This document shows, in pieces, positions 1-11,819 of a stretch of DNA of 64,000 nt. This DNA comes from Botryotinia globosa (taxonomy: Eukaryota > Ascomycota > Leotiomycetes > Helotiales > Sclerotiniaceae): assembly GCA_014898425.1 (NCBI GenBank), contig RCSZ01000022.1:62001-126000 (forward strand), given 5' to 3'. The notes beneath the pieces were generated by a model that ran no database searches, had not been told where the DNA came from, and saw nothing but the letters and a program-made list of their open reading frames with translations. Each line of letters starts with the position of its first letter. Within the stretch, counting starts at the first letter, position 1. The position numbers and the translations under genes are program-made.

Positions 1-371
1 TTGCAAATGCTCTCATATACTTAGATTGAGATATATTTGGTGTCATATCCGTATCTATCTCCGTATCTATGTCCTCCAATAAAGCCGCGAGTTGAGCCTA
101 GATTGTTTATTGGTTCATTTCAATGAGTTATGTATGTAATTTGCAAGTAGCGTGAATTTTCTGATTCGCTGTATCATACTCCATACTTATCATTCATCTA
201 TTATCCAAAGCAAGCCCCATATTCTCTCCTCTCCCCATCCATAATGATTCGCCTCTTCCACTTTTCCCTCATCTTCTTAAGTCACCTCCTATCCCCTCAT
301 TGAGCGGCCCGCCCCGCCTTAAGCAGAATCCCATTACAACCAATATTTCCCCACCAATAAGAGACAGTTAT
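1..371. other. Anonymous moderate-GC sequence, no gene
   Basis: No reading frame of convincing length or composition is present on either strand. The base composition is that of the host islands rather than of the AT-rich blocks. I see no RNA gene or repeat in it. Confidence 0.5.
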
Positions 372-538
372 CGTTGATGCCACCTCAGTAGTGATTATGA
401 CATCTTCATAATAGGTATACTGTATTGATTGATATTGTGTCTAATCTATTCTACATTCTAAAATTACAAAAACTATATACAATAAATATGTTTGATAGTG
501 CGCTTGTATATATATATATATTCATTTATATTGCAATA
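372..538 (-). mobile_element. Solo LTR, 167 bp (same family as 23124-23693)
   Basis: The stretch is the reverse complement of the LTR at 23124-23693 once the 393-bp insertion there is removed. It is flanked by a perfect 5-bp duplication GTTAT (367-371 and 539-543). The sense strand should end like GATACCAACA; here that terminus reads with transitions. No internal retrotransposon sequence adjoins it, so it is a solo LTR left by LTR-LTR recombination. The strand is inferred from the resemblance of its 3' end to the copia LTRs of this window. Confidence 0.75.
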
Positions 539-1237
539 GTTATATCTCAAAAGGGGGTAGAGCTGCATAATCAATTAGCGGTGGATGAACCAATATTATT
601 GTCTAAGTCACAAGCACTCCAAATAGATTGGCAAATGTAGAAATTGTTACAGAGTTAGAGATGATAACCTAATTACAGAATGCAACAAGGCTACTGTCCA
701 TATTGAGACTGAATCTTGGAATAAATTGTGGCAATCCATAGGACTGTAACAAGCTGACTTGGAATTGCAAATCACGTAGGATATGGTCATGAGAGCTGGA
801 AAAATTTTGAGGGAGAAAATAGCGGTATGATGATGTTGGCGGTGTTTTTGCGAAGAACTAACAAGGGCATTTTTCTTGAAATATCGTATCGTATAGACTC
901 CGCTCCGCTATAAGAGACGTGGAAAGTCTAGACGTTGAATGTAAGCCGCCTGCGGCGTCTACTTACTTCTGAACCTCTGAATTTTCGTAAACCTTATAGC
1001 TGGGCTAGTATCTTGTCGTGACTCCATCGGCATCAGCATACTACGAGCCTCGATTCACACTAAACGCATACGTCAAAAGTAATAATATCGAAAGGTAAGT
1101 TATGTTCCACTGGCTGCCACACACCCAATTTTAGAAGTTCTCGTTACAGAAGAGCGCGGGTCGAATCTCCTAGGAGTATTATGTTGTATTCAATTGATCC
1201 TGTGGTCAACGAAGCTGGTAGGGGTTTTCTTGGTATA
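539..1237. other. Anonymous moderate-GC sequence, no gene recognised
   Basis: This host-like stretch separates the solo LTR from the copia element. Short open frames exist, but none has a recognisable motif and the longest one begins inside the LTR. I see no gene here. It could hold a decayed gene or regulatory DNA. Confidence 0.4.
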
Positions 1238-1407
1238 TGTTGATATCAACTTGGTTGATATAAATATAAATACTTAATTCTATATAGTTGTATTCATTCT
1301 TAATCATTATTATCTATAAAAAACTAGGTATTAAATATATATAAAAATATTAATACAATATCAATTAATACAATGTTTTCTTTGATTATATAATCGATAT
1401 CCTAATA
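1238..1407 (-). repeat. 3' LTR of copia copy 1 (170 bp)
   Basis: In window orientation it begins TGTTGATATCAAC and ends TCCTAATA. It aligns over its whole length with the intact solo LTR at 10643-10812, differing mainly by G-to-A and C-to-T changes. As the element is on the minus strand, this is the downstream LTR. Confidence 0.9.
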
Positions 1408-3527
1408 CTAGTAATTTTTTAAAGATGAATATAATCATGTATTCTAATTTATAATCTATTTTAAATATAGTATTCTCTTAGCTTTATTTAGTTCTTATAT
1501 TATTACTTTTTTTTTACTTAATGTATTATTTTAATAATTATTTTATTAATATTAATTAAATCTTTTAATATTTGATATATACTATTTTTGATTATAATAT
1601 TTGTAGAATTCGATTTTCTATTAATTTATTTAATCTTTATAATCTTTTTATTTTTATAATATTGTTTTAAAATTATAATATCAATTAGAAGTTATTTTTC
1701 CATATTTGTGTTGAGTTTAGTTAATAGATTATATAATGATTTTGAATTTGTATAAAATATAAGTGATATTAGCTTTTTAGATTTGAGAATAGTATTGATA
1801 ATGTCTTTAATAGCAGCTTCAATATCGAAATCTAAAACCAATATATATAATTCAAAAGCTAATATACTTTTAATGATTCTCTTATATTTAACTAATATCT
1901 AATGTATAATATCAATATTATTATATTTATTTATTAAACAAATTATATAATCAATTTGTAATAATAAATTAATATTATTAGTGAATAATGTATTAATAAA
2001 AACAATTAATTTAATGGAATTTACATCTAAAGATACAAATATAAATCCTTTTTTCGAATTATTCATTTATTATTTGATAATTTTATTAAATTTATTTATA
2101 TTTTCTTCCTTCAAATTTATTATCTAGATAATAATAAAAAAATAATAAAATGTTTTTGATTAATATATAGTTGTAATATATACTTCTTTTATATATTGAA
2201 TAATATATTGATTTTTTAAAATAATATTTTTCTAAACTTTTCTTCTTATTTTGTATATATCGATATTCCCAGTTATAATTATTTTAATATTATTGTATTA
2301 TTTCTTTTAATTGAAATAAATCTTATTATTTTTGAAAATAATCAAATAGTTATTAAATCTAAATAAATAGTTTTTTGTAAATTATTCTTTATTTTTAATT
2401 ATAAAATTAGTTTTACCCAATTGTTTTTATTCTAAATATATAAATCTTTTATTTACAATTATAAAAGTATTATTAATTTAAAATCTTATAATACTAATAC
2501 TATTGGTTGAATAAAGTAGGTAAGGGTTATATATAAATTGCATTATATTCAGTTTATCCTTGTAATAATTATAATAGATTTTAAATCAATAATTTTCTAT
2601 TTTGAGAATATTATACAAAGGTTTTATAATATACAAAATATATCTGTTTTCAAATCCGATTTTTTTTAGTATTTCTATATAAATAAATTTATTCAAAGTT
2701 ATAGTTAATTGAATATATACTTGTATAATATCTTATAAATAAATTTGAATATATTTATTTGATATTTGTAGAATAATAATAAATATAAGAATAATATACT
2801 AATTGATATATTGAATAATAAATAATTATATTAAAATAATAGTTTTACTTTTATTTTAATATATTTGAATTATTAATTATGATTTCGTATATGTTTTATT
2901 AATACCCTCTTTTTTTATTTTATTAATGAAATATAATTTAAAGAGTTTCATTTTGAATGAAATATTGTTTTTTGAAATAATCTTAAAAACTTTATTTTTT
3001 ATTAATCTATCAATTTCTTTATATTACAATTCTATATATTTTATAAATATATCATTTTATAAGAATATAATTAATTACAATAATTTTGTAATATATTCTT
3101 TATTAATATTTATTATATTAATTATTTTTGTTAAATTGTTTTTTATATAATAATATAATTGTATATTTGATTGTATTATTAATAATAGTATTTAAAGTTG
3201 TAATATTTTTATATATAATATATTAATGATTATAATATTATTATTATTATTATTTATATAATCGTTTTTTGATTTTATTTCTTCAAATTCTATATAAAAG
3301 GATTATATAGATATAGATTAGAATTTAATTGATTTATTAAAAAGTTTTATTTTGTATATCTCCTTATCTATTCTAATCAAAATATATAATCCAATCCATT
3401 TATCTAATATATTACTACCTTTTTCTTTTCTCTATATTAAAACTTTTGAATTCAATAATAAAATAAAAACAGATATTATAAACAATTCATTTTTTAATTT
3501 TAATATCTTTATAATTTATCTTTTAAC

Positions 3528-3926
3528 TCAAATATAATATACTTTTATTATAACTTTCTTTATAACTTTTATATATTGAATAATTATTACAATTAATAAA
3601 TTAATATTATTTAATTTGGAATATATTCTATAAACCAATAATATAGAAATAAATTCATTTAACCCTATTATATTATTTATAGCTTTCATTGTCATTTGAA
3701 AAACCATCATTTTAATTAGATTATTGTTTTCAAATTTTTTTATTAAAATTTTATATATATAATATAATAAATAATAATATCTTTCAATAATATTTATAAA
3801 ATTGTATATTTCAATAAATACATTTTTAATAATAATCAATATAGATTTTGTATTTTGAATGAATTCTTTACTTATAAAATTCTTTTTAATATTATAAATA
3901 ATATAATCTAATAATTCAATATACAT
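3528..3926 (-). pseudogene. Copia integrase core fragment (RIP-degraded)
   Basis: A 132-codon open stretch survives within the dead polyprotein. Motifs such as KNFISKEFIQN and NIIERYYYLLYY, then a run resembling MAFKAIND…GPDGLVPTLLV, follow the order seen in the integrase domain of fungal copia polyproteins. The acidic catalytic residues are partly replaced. The stretch is open because few codons here could become stops; I infer no function. Confidence 0.75.
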
Positions 3927-4394
3927 ATCAATCCAGCATTCCCTAAGATTATCGAATATATATTTAACAAAAATGTTTTCAAAAAATCAAACTATTTGAT
4001 AACATATTACTTTGTTAATAATATATAAAACTAGATTATCTACAATATATATAATATCAATATAAATAATATAATTAAATTCAATATCTTCCAATAAAAT
4101 GAATTTGAAATATTCTAATAATTTACTATACATTTAACAATACTTACAATACTTAGTGAAATACTTAATAATATTATTATTCTCATTATAATCTATTTAT
4201 TACAATATATTATAAAAACATTATATTAATAAATAATCAAATTATCAATATAAACATTATAATTTTATAATTATTAAATAACAATTATTTTAATAAATCG
4301 ATTTTTGAATAAATTAATTTATATTTACTTTTTATATTAAAAATATATACTTATATCTTCTAATAATAAAATATTTACTCTTTAATATAATAAA

Positions 4395-4577
4395 TTAATT
4401 AATAATATTATTATAAAACACTTTAAAATAATTTATATTTTTAAAACTCAATAGAAATAGAATATCAATATTTATAATATAGAAATCGATATTTTCAAAT
4501 AGTATAATAATTCGGAATGATTTTATTAATATTACAATTCTTTTTTTGAAATATATATTCGCAGCTTCTATTATCAA
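4395..4577 (-). pseudogene. Copia GAG-pre-integrase fragment
   Basis: The 60-residue reading contains LFENIDFYIINIDILFLLSF, which corresponds to the segment just before the integrase in fungal copia polyproteins (a stretch like GDIDFHIV…TPFLL…DMD). The colinear fragment in copy 2 is at 17986-18168, and the two differ by transition-type substitutions. It is a remnant only. Confidence 0.7.
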
Positions 4578-6133
4578 TAAATTATATTCAATTAAACAGA
4601 TTTATTTTTATATATAATATTATTTAATTCCAATTATAGATTTCCCTATATATACTATATCAATATATATATCAAAGAATTCTTTATTTATATAATTTAT
4701 ATAAAAAATATCTATTGTATTTTTTATAAATAAAATTATTTTAATAGGATTTCTAATTATTGTATATAATATTATATTAAATAACAATTAATTAAATACT
4801 TTCTAATTATTAATAAATTTAGAATTTATAAAAAATGTTTTATTTATATTATTTTCAATATTAAGGTTTATAAAAAACAAATTTATTTCAATTTCTAAAT
4901 TAAACTCTATATTAATAATCTCTTTTTTATATTCAATTATTTATTAATTATAATACTTATTAAATATATTATTATTATTATTTTTAATTTTCTTTCTATA
5001 CTTATATCTATTCTTATTTTATTCTTTTTTAAAATGTTTTATTGATTAATATTCTTTTTTTATATATATTCAATAATAATTATATTGATTAGAAAAATCT
5101 AAATATTATCATTTATTATACAAATTGTTTCTAAAATTATTATTATTCCTAGAATCTCTAAAACCACTTCAATTATTACCATAATTATTATTACTATAGA
5201 ATTTCCTATCAATAAATAGTACTATATCCCCTTTATCCTTATATAATTTTTTCTATATACTAATAGATTATTACAATTAATTGATTAAATCAAATATCTC
5301 TTTTTTAAAATTAAAACAAATTAGATTATATATCTCTATATCTTCGCAAATAAATATAAGTTTATTATAAAGATAGGATATTTATTATATAACAAAATTA
5401 AATTAATATTACAATATACATAATTATTTAATTATAATCATAAAATATTTACTAAATGATTTATTTCTATATTCTTTTTTAATCGATTTCAAAATAATAT
5501 TGTTTTATTTCAACAATATATTTCATTGATATTCATTTCCTTCGAAATTATTTTATATATAAATATAAAACTTTTTAAATATTGATAATAAAAAGTTATA
5601 ATTAATATAAAAGAATTAAAATATATTCTTTTTAAATATAATCAAAAACATTTTATAATATATATCTATAAATACTTTTATATATTATAAGATTTTATAA
5701 AAGATTAAAAACTTGAAATTGAAATTATTATCATCCCCATTATATTTCTCATTATTAATATAAAATTTTAATAAATTAACAAGAAATTGTATATTGAAAT
5801 ATAATATTAATATCTTATCCTTTTGAGATTTATAACCTTTATTATTCCTATTATTATTGCTATCCCCATTATTAGGATTTTTTACATCGTTATTTTCATT
5901 ATACTCATTTTCATTATCTTCATTTATATATTTGAAATCGTTTTTAATGAATTTGTGAATAATTTCAAATTTAAATTTAAATTCCTTGATATTAATATTT
6001 TTTAAAGCTTTTTGAATTTATACTTTTATCCATTTATTAATAGTAATCTTATAAAATTGTTTGAATAAAGTTATAAATACTTCAACACCTGTTTTTGATA
6101 AATATACTCCTCAAATATATAATATTATATATA

Positions 6134-6949
6134 AGTCAACCACCCTACTTTCGGGCCACCCCTGTTTCGGGCCACCCTTTTACACCAAAAATCACTTTTT
6201 TAATCTATTAATATCTCTATCAATATCGAATATAATTCAATAAAAATTTAAATCTATATAATTCAAATCATTCCAAATCTATTTTGAAATTTTTAGATTT
6301 TTAGGATTTTTCTGGATCGATTTCTAAAGCTTCGAAATATCGATTTTTAATTACATACAAATTATATACAAATCTAAAATTTTATAAAATCTATAATAAC
6401 TTTCAAGGGAAAATAGCTAAAAATAAATTATAAAATTTTATTATGAATTTATAAGATATTTAATTTGGAAGATCTTGAAAAAATAAAAAATTCCTTATAA
6501 ATAAATATTTAAAAGGATACCCTCAAAATTACAGGGATTATTTATACTATTCTTAATTCACTATATACTATATCTCTATATTTATTCATTTTTTGGAATT
6601 TTTTTTGGAATTTCTATATAGATTCAGATTTGAATTTTTCAAAAAAATATATAATTTTCTTTTAATTATTATTGTTAAAAAGTTATTGAAGATTTTATAA
6701 AAATTTAAATTTGTATGTGATTTATATGTAAATTGAAAATCGATATTTTGAAGCTCTAAAAATCGATCCAGAAAAATCCCAAAATTCTAAAAATTCTAAT
6801 ATAAGTTTAGAATAACTTAAATTATATAGATATAAATTTTTATTAAATTATATTCAATATTGATAGAGATATTGATAAGCCAAAAAAGTGATTTTTGGTG
6901 TAAAAGGGTGGCCCAAAAGAGGGGTGGCCCGAAAGTAGGGTGGTCGACT
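6134..6949. mobile_element. Fold-back TIR element (MITE-like), 816 bp, copy 1
   Basis: The element lies inside the gag-side part of copia copy 1 and is flanked by TA on both sides (6132-6133 and 6950-6951). The ends begin AGTCGACCACCC (left copy AGTCAACCACCC), followed by a short direct repeat of the GGGCCACCC type. The inverted arms are long: similarity continues inward for roughly 270 bp per side, so most of the element could fold into a hairpin. There is no transposase frame, so it is non-autonomous. TA target use and the AGTC start fit the Tc1/mariner/pogo (Fot1-like) group; that assignment is inference. A second copy is at 30122-30926. Confidence 0.85.
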
Positions 6950-7625
6950 TAGTTTTTGTACATAAATCTAATAGATTTTTGTGAATTATATAACCATGAA
7001 TATCCTAAAATTATAATAAAAGATTTCTACTAGATTATTATCATTAATATCTTTATAGTTATACTATTTATATTTGAATTTGATATATTTAATAAACTTT
7101 TTATTATTAATAACAATAGCTCTCTTATCATCTAACATTGCTTTTAATAAATTAAGCTATTTCTTATACTCTTCCTTTTCCTCCTCCATATATATATTCT
7201 TATCAATAATATTCTTAATTAAAGTAGTATCGCTTTCCAATATAATCATATATATAAATAAAAGTATTTCGAAAGTTATTATAAATATATATATATTTAT
7301 ATATATAAAAGAATTTCTTACAAATATAAAGAATAATAAAAGTCTTTATTTTACCTAATACAATATACAATACAAAAATAAATATATAATAAATACAAAG
7401 TCGATTTATTACATTTAACAAAACCAAACTTTTTGAATATATCTTCTCAATACAATTATCCAAAACACACTCTCTAGCACTACAAAAAGAGATAATATAC
7501 TATACCTAATACAATAATATCTTTTCTATAATCTTTTTAGAATTTCTATCAATCCTAAATATTACATAAAAACACCTAATACTTTTAGTAAAGTTTAAAA
7601 CCTAATTTATAATATTATTAATTAA

Positions 7626-7795
7626 TATTAATATTAACTTAATTGATATAAATATAAATATTTAATCCTATATAATTGTATTCGTTTTTGATTATTATTA
7701 TCTATAAAAAGCTAAATATTAAATATATAGGGAAGCATTAGCGCAATGTTAGTTAATACAATGCCCTCTTTAATCACATGATCGATGTCCCGATA
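7626..7795 (-). repeat. 5' LTR of copia copy 1 (170 bp)
   Basis: It aligns end to end with the solo LTR at 10643-10812. The outer 75 bases are much less mutated than the inner part. It ends GATGTCCCGATA where the intact form is GATGTCCCGACA. The target duplication GTATA follows directly. Confidence 0.9.
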
Positions 7796-10642
7796 GTATA
7801 ATTATGTTCTGAAATCATTAAATTTGGTTCTGAATATTGCAACTGAAGTGTAGGAGATGGAAAATATATACTCATCCCACTCAAGATCTTCAAAGAAAGT
7901 ATTAGCCATTTAAACATATATTCACCTGGCTAATCCCCACTATCGCTATGGAATAGCGAATGAATAACAAATTTTTGGACGCAGCATGCCTTTGTATAAC
8001 TTTTCATGCTTTTCCATGAATTCGGCATACTTTTCCATTGCATAGAACGGCTGTACAAATGGATGAAAGGATAGAATCTCTTTTGGAATGGTCGATTATG
8101 CTTTTTTATCGGAGATTCTTGTCTTTGACTACAAGATCTGACAGTATGAGCAATTTTCGGCAGAACTTCTGACCTGTAATTTTGAATACAACGCTAAACA
8201 TTCTTACAACGAAAATGGATGGCGATATAGGGAGCAAAAAAGAGCCGCCATGCTGAATTTCAGACCCTGGACAACTTGATCTTTGGGTAGGAGTTTCATT
8301 CATAAGACCAGTGAAGAAAATATATCGAAAAAATAAGACGACTCGCTAATGCTTCATTTCTTTCTGATAACCCCTCCCCCTCCTCGTTTCCTCTCTCCCA
8401 TAACTCTCAATATTATTCCTTTTCTTCAAAACTTTAATGTTCCTGTCTGTATCCATACCTTATATCATCATCATCACCACACCTTCCATCATACTCAATC
8501 ATATAAATACCTCGATATTTCAGACTCCAAACTCAAGTCCAAGTTGATAGTATAACTGAATTCGATAATGGAAAGAGATGGTTATAAGCAGTCACTTTTC
8601 CGATTGGTTTTTAGTGTAAGGCCTGATAATGCATCTTTGAACATGGAAAGTTTTGCAGAAGATTAGAAATGTAGTTGAGCTCACTCCATTGCCAATTCCC
8701 GACCACATCCAGTGATGTCTACGTTGCAGCCAGTAACACCGGCTTGGGACTAAAAAAGACCCCTTTCTTCCAAGATGTTTGTGTGTCAACTAAGATTGTG
8801 CGTGGTACCATTGGGATTGACACAGAGAGAGTTGGATCTGCCTTTACTATCAAAGCGGAACAGCCTTTGTAGTCCAAAAATTTAAAGTTTTGCGATGGAG
8901 ATCCAACCTGATCTTTTGTTTCGCTGTTACTGCGGGCCTAATTATCGTGATGCTAAGATGAAAAAATAGAGAAAAAGGAAAAGACTAGTCCTGGAGGCAT
9001 AATGAATGTATTGATAATGACCAGAGCGATGGCTGACGACACTTTACCAAGTCGATTGGCCTCGTTATTGCTCGCACGCTAGCTGAAGTCGGTGCTAATA
9101 CAATCCGCGTCGTATAACATCTCCAACAATGCATATGTGGGATGTTACTCTCACTTGTTCATTGAGATCAAGCGAAAGTGAGACGTGTGCATGTTCACTC
9201 GTAACGCAACGGGTACAGAGTATTGGTTAATCATGTCGCAATTATTATGAAATTACCAACTATAATTGTAACATTTAAAATTACTGCTGTTATGCTCTCA
9301 CGCCAGTTCATGATTTCAGGCACCAATTGATGATTCAGAGAGGTGCTTGAACGGCTCCAGGACTTCAGAAACCAGCTGAAAATTCTGCCTCGTCGGATTC
9401 TAAATGGCGGGACGCCTTTTCTATACAGCAGTCAGATTTCTCGAGATAAGAACTTACTCGCTAGTTCTTCCTACTCCGAGTACTTCTCGGGGAGGATACG
9501 TAAATTTTCGGTCAATTCTAACTCCTAATGATCTCGGAATTCCATTGAAAAGACACAAGTGAGATCCTCATTCTTCGCTACTGACGATACTCTGCAGACT
9601 ACTGTGGCTGCTCTGTGCTCTGATCTTTGTCCCGTTATTCACTGCCACGTTCCCGCAGATTTGTTCCATTCACGCTTTCAACTCACGGGCAGTTGTTTCA
9701 TCCTAGACGCAACGACCTCTATGTACTGGTCGTACAGACGGTGGAGTATCTAATCCATCAATCTATAATTTGATAACTAATTAATGCTTTCTGAAAGTCA
9801 TGGCTCTTGTTTGGGTTCGGAACAATGTAGACAACTTAGCTAATTCATAACACCTGACACTCATCTATACCCACCCTCACAATATGTCACACTTCCTTTT
9901 GGCTCCACAAACCGATTGAGATGTAACGTAATAGATGTATGACAGTGCTCCGACATTGCTCCCTTGAAGAAAACTTAAAGAAGACCCAAGAATCTTCCTC
10001 AGTGACCCCATCATATTTCCAACTTGAAACTTTCGAAGCACAATCCAAAATTAAGTCAAAAAAAGGAATGTAACTACCACGAATCCCACTGCAAATAAAA
10101 CGAATGAAATAGGATATCTCACCCTTATTTTGCTTGTACCCTATCAGCACTTTTGTATCAAATTCATATACTTCATCACCCTGACTCGTCGATACTCCTT
10201 CCCCCATCATGTCTGAGACTGCTCAAATATCAATGTTTTCGCCGCCAACGCCCTACGCCTATTACCCTGCTATACACTAGCTGCCAGAAGCAAATAGCCA
10301 TGATTGGACCCTTCAGCACAATTCCTTCCTCTTTACCAGAATAAATCTTTAAACTGCGGATTTTCAGTGTAGATTCAAAGTCAGGTGGGGCAAGAAAATG
10401 TGTGTATAAGGTAAGTTATGAAAGCCAACACCTAGCCATTTCCCGGCTTTGAGATTCTCATTGTGGCTTACTGTTCGAGTTTCATAACGTTTCCAGAGAC
10501 TTCAAGGAGTTTTAAACTGACGATTTACCTTCGACGATGATCGAAGCAACAGTGCTTTTATGAGCATGCTTGCTGGAAATGGAAGATGACCAATATCAAC
10601 ACCTTCCTCATTCTTTTTATTCAATCGAAAGCACAATGTTCT
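7796..10642. other. Gene-poor moderate-GC island, nothing recognised
   Basis: The composition is host-like, yet open frames are short (about 60-107 codons) and overlap on opposite strands without recognisable motifs. A spliced or decayed gene cannot be excluded, but no combination of splice sites and frames was convincing. I annotate no gene here. Confidence 0.4.
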
Positions 10643-10812
10643 TGTTGGTATCAACTTGGTTGATATAAGTGTAAGTACTTAGTCCTATATGGTTGTATTC
10701 GTTCTTGATCATTATTATCTATGGGAAGCTAAGTGCTAAATATATAGGGAAGCGCTAGAGCGACGCTAGTTAATACAGTGCCCTCTTTGATCACATGATC
10801 GATGTCCCGACA
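10643..10812 (-). mobile_element. Intact solo LTR of the copia family (170 bp)
   Basis: It begins TGTTGGTATCAAC and ends GATGTCCCGACA, with perfect 5-bp target duplications GTTCT (10638-10642 and 10813-10817). It has the same length as the LTRs of the two flanking copia elements and looks like their unmutated form. On the sense strand (TGTCGGGACATC start) it contains CTATATATTT, a plausible TATA box. No internal region remains, so it arose by LTR recombination. Confidence 0.93.
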
Positions 10813-11583
10813 GTTCTCAAGGGAGATGCGAATACTCGTTGCGTCGCAGAATACCTGATTTGGTATGGCCCGAGTGGTGTGGGCGAAAGTGGTGTGGAAA
10901 GAGGACCCGCGACTTTTTTCAAGGCACACAACCGAGTTCTTGATCTTCATCGCAATAAATGGGAGATGTTCTATTGTTTCCAGCAAAAGATTGACTTATT
11001 TTCACTCATGATAATTGTATAGAAAGGTGTGACATTCGTTCTACCCTTGGCCTGATCTATGATGTCTTCTTCCGATTCTGAAATAAGCTTCTGCCGTTGT
11101 TGTTCCCTTGGTCCAGTTTTGAGTAATATAATATCTAAAACATCGGGCAAAAAACTTCATCCAACAGATTAGCATACATCTTCATCATCATATCACACAC
11201 ACCACCAGATCATCCATCCTCATGTATAGCCATCAACTTCGGGTACCGGAACTTTGAACCCGTGTCTTTAGAGTCATTATTGCTGCGCTTATCGATAAAG
11301 TTTCATGCGAGGTTTGCGATTTAAAGGATGTTCGACACGGATGAATCCTTCAGTTGGTTCATTGACTTGAGGTTGGGCGGAATATCGAGTCGATTTGAAG
11401 CTGGAAACCTGCTGATGTTATCAGTCTTCATATGCTTTATCTATTTACCTTTCGGCAGTCGACTTGGAACTAGTAAGAGGTGATGCCTAGATATGGGTTG
11501 ATGTTTTAACTTCATGGTACTGAGTCATTGTTGTGGTAAACCGTATGTGTGTAGCATGGTGAGGTTCAGTGCTCATGTGTAAG
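10813..11583. other. Moderate-GC sequence between two solo LTRs
   Basis: No gene or RNA is recognised. A 75-codon open frame begins inside the solo LTR and runs outward, but its start is transposon sequence and nothing in it resembles a known domain. Confidence 0.4.
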
Positions 11584-11819
11584 TGTTGGTTCGAGAAGGA
11601 TACAGAAGACGTAGCACCCACACATAATGCAGGTCCTGTATGTCTAATTGTATTCTATCTAAAGAGCTAGCTAAGTGGAAAAGTAGTAGGCCTTATATAG
11701 GCGCTATTGAAAGAGCTAGTCTCTTTCGCGTCCGCTTAATCCTTTCAATACAGTAGCCTTTGTATTGGAGTCATTTCCTTGAAGTGAATTCCCTATAGGT
11801 GAATTCCCTTGTTCACACA
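11584..11819 (+). mobile_element. Solo LTR, second family (236 bp)
   Basis: It begins TGTTGGTTCGAG and ends GTTCACACA, flanked by the perfect target duplication GTAAG (11579-11583 and 11820-11824). A full-length second copy of the same 236-bp length lies at 38877-39112. The sense strand holds CCTTATATAGGC, a likely TATA box, and a short repeat of the GTGAATTCCCT type near the 3' end. The internal coding part of this family is not in the window. Confidence 0.92.

Larger units (their letters stand above)
1238..7795 (-). mobile_element. Full-length Ty1/copia retrotransposon, copy 1, RIP-degraded
   Basis: The element is 6558 bp, bounded by two 170-bp LTRs (1238-1407 and 7626-7795) and a perfect target duplication GTATA (1233-1237 and 7796-7800). 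Removing the 816-bp TIR insertion and its TA leaves a backbone of about 5.74 kb, the same as copy 2. The coding strand is minus. Fragments match a fungal copia polyprotein in order: gag-like region, GAG-pre-integrase (about 4395-4577), integrase core (about 3528-3926, with NFISKEF and NIIERYY resembling the DDE surroundings), reverse transcriptase (about 2300-3200), and RNase H (about 1600-2090). Stops interrupt every domain and changes are overwhelmingly transitions, so it cannot encode functional protein. Confidence 0.93.

Noticed and set aside
425..640. 71-codon frame
   Set aside because: It starts inside the solo LTR and crosses its border and target duplication, so it is chance.
8106..8872. 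Overlapping frames of 65-68 codons on both strands
   Set aside because: No start context, splice pattern or motif favours any of them, and opposing frames are of equal quality.
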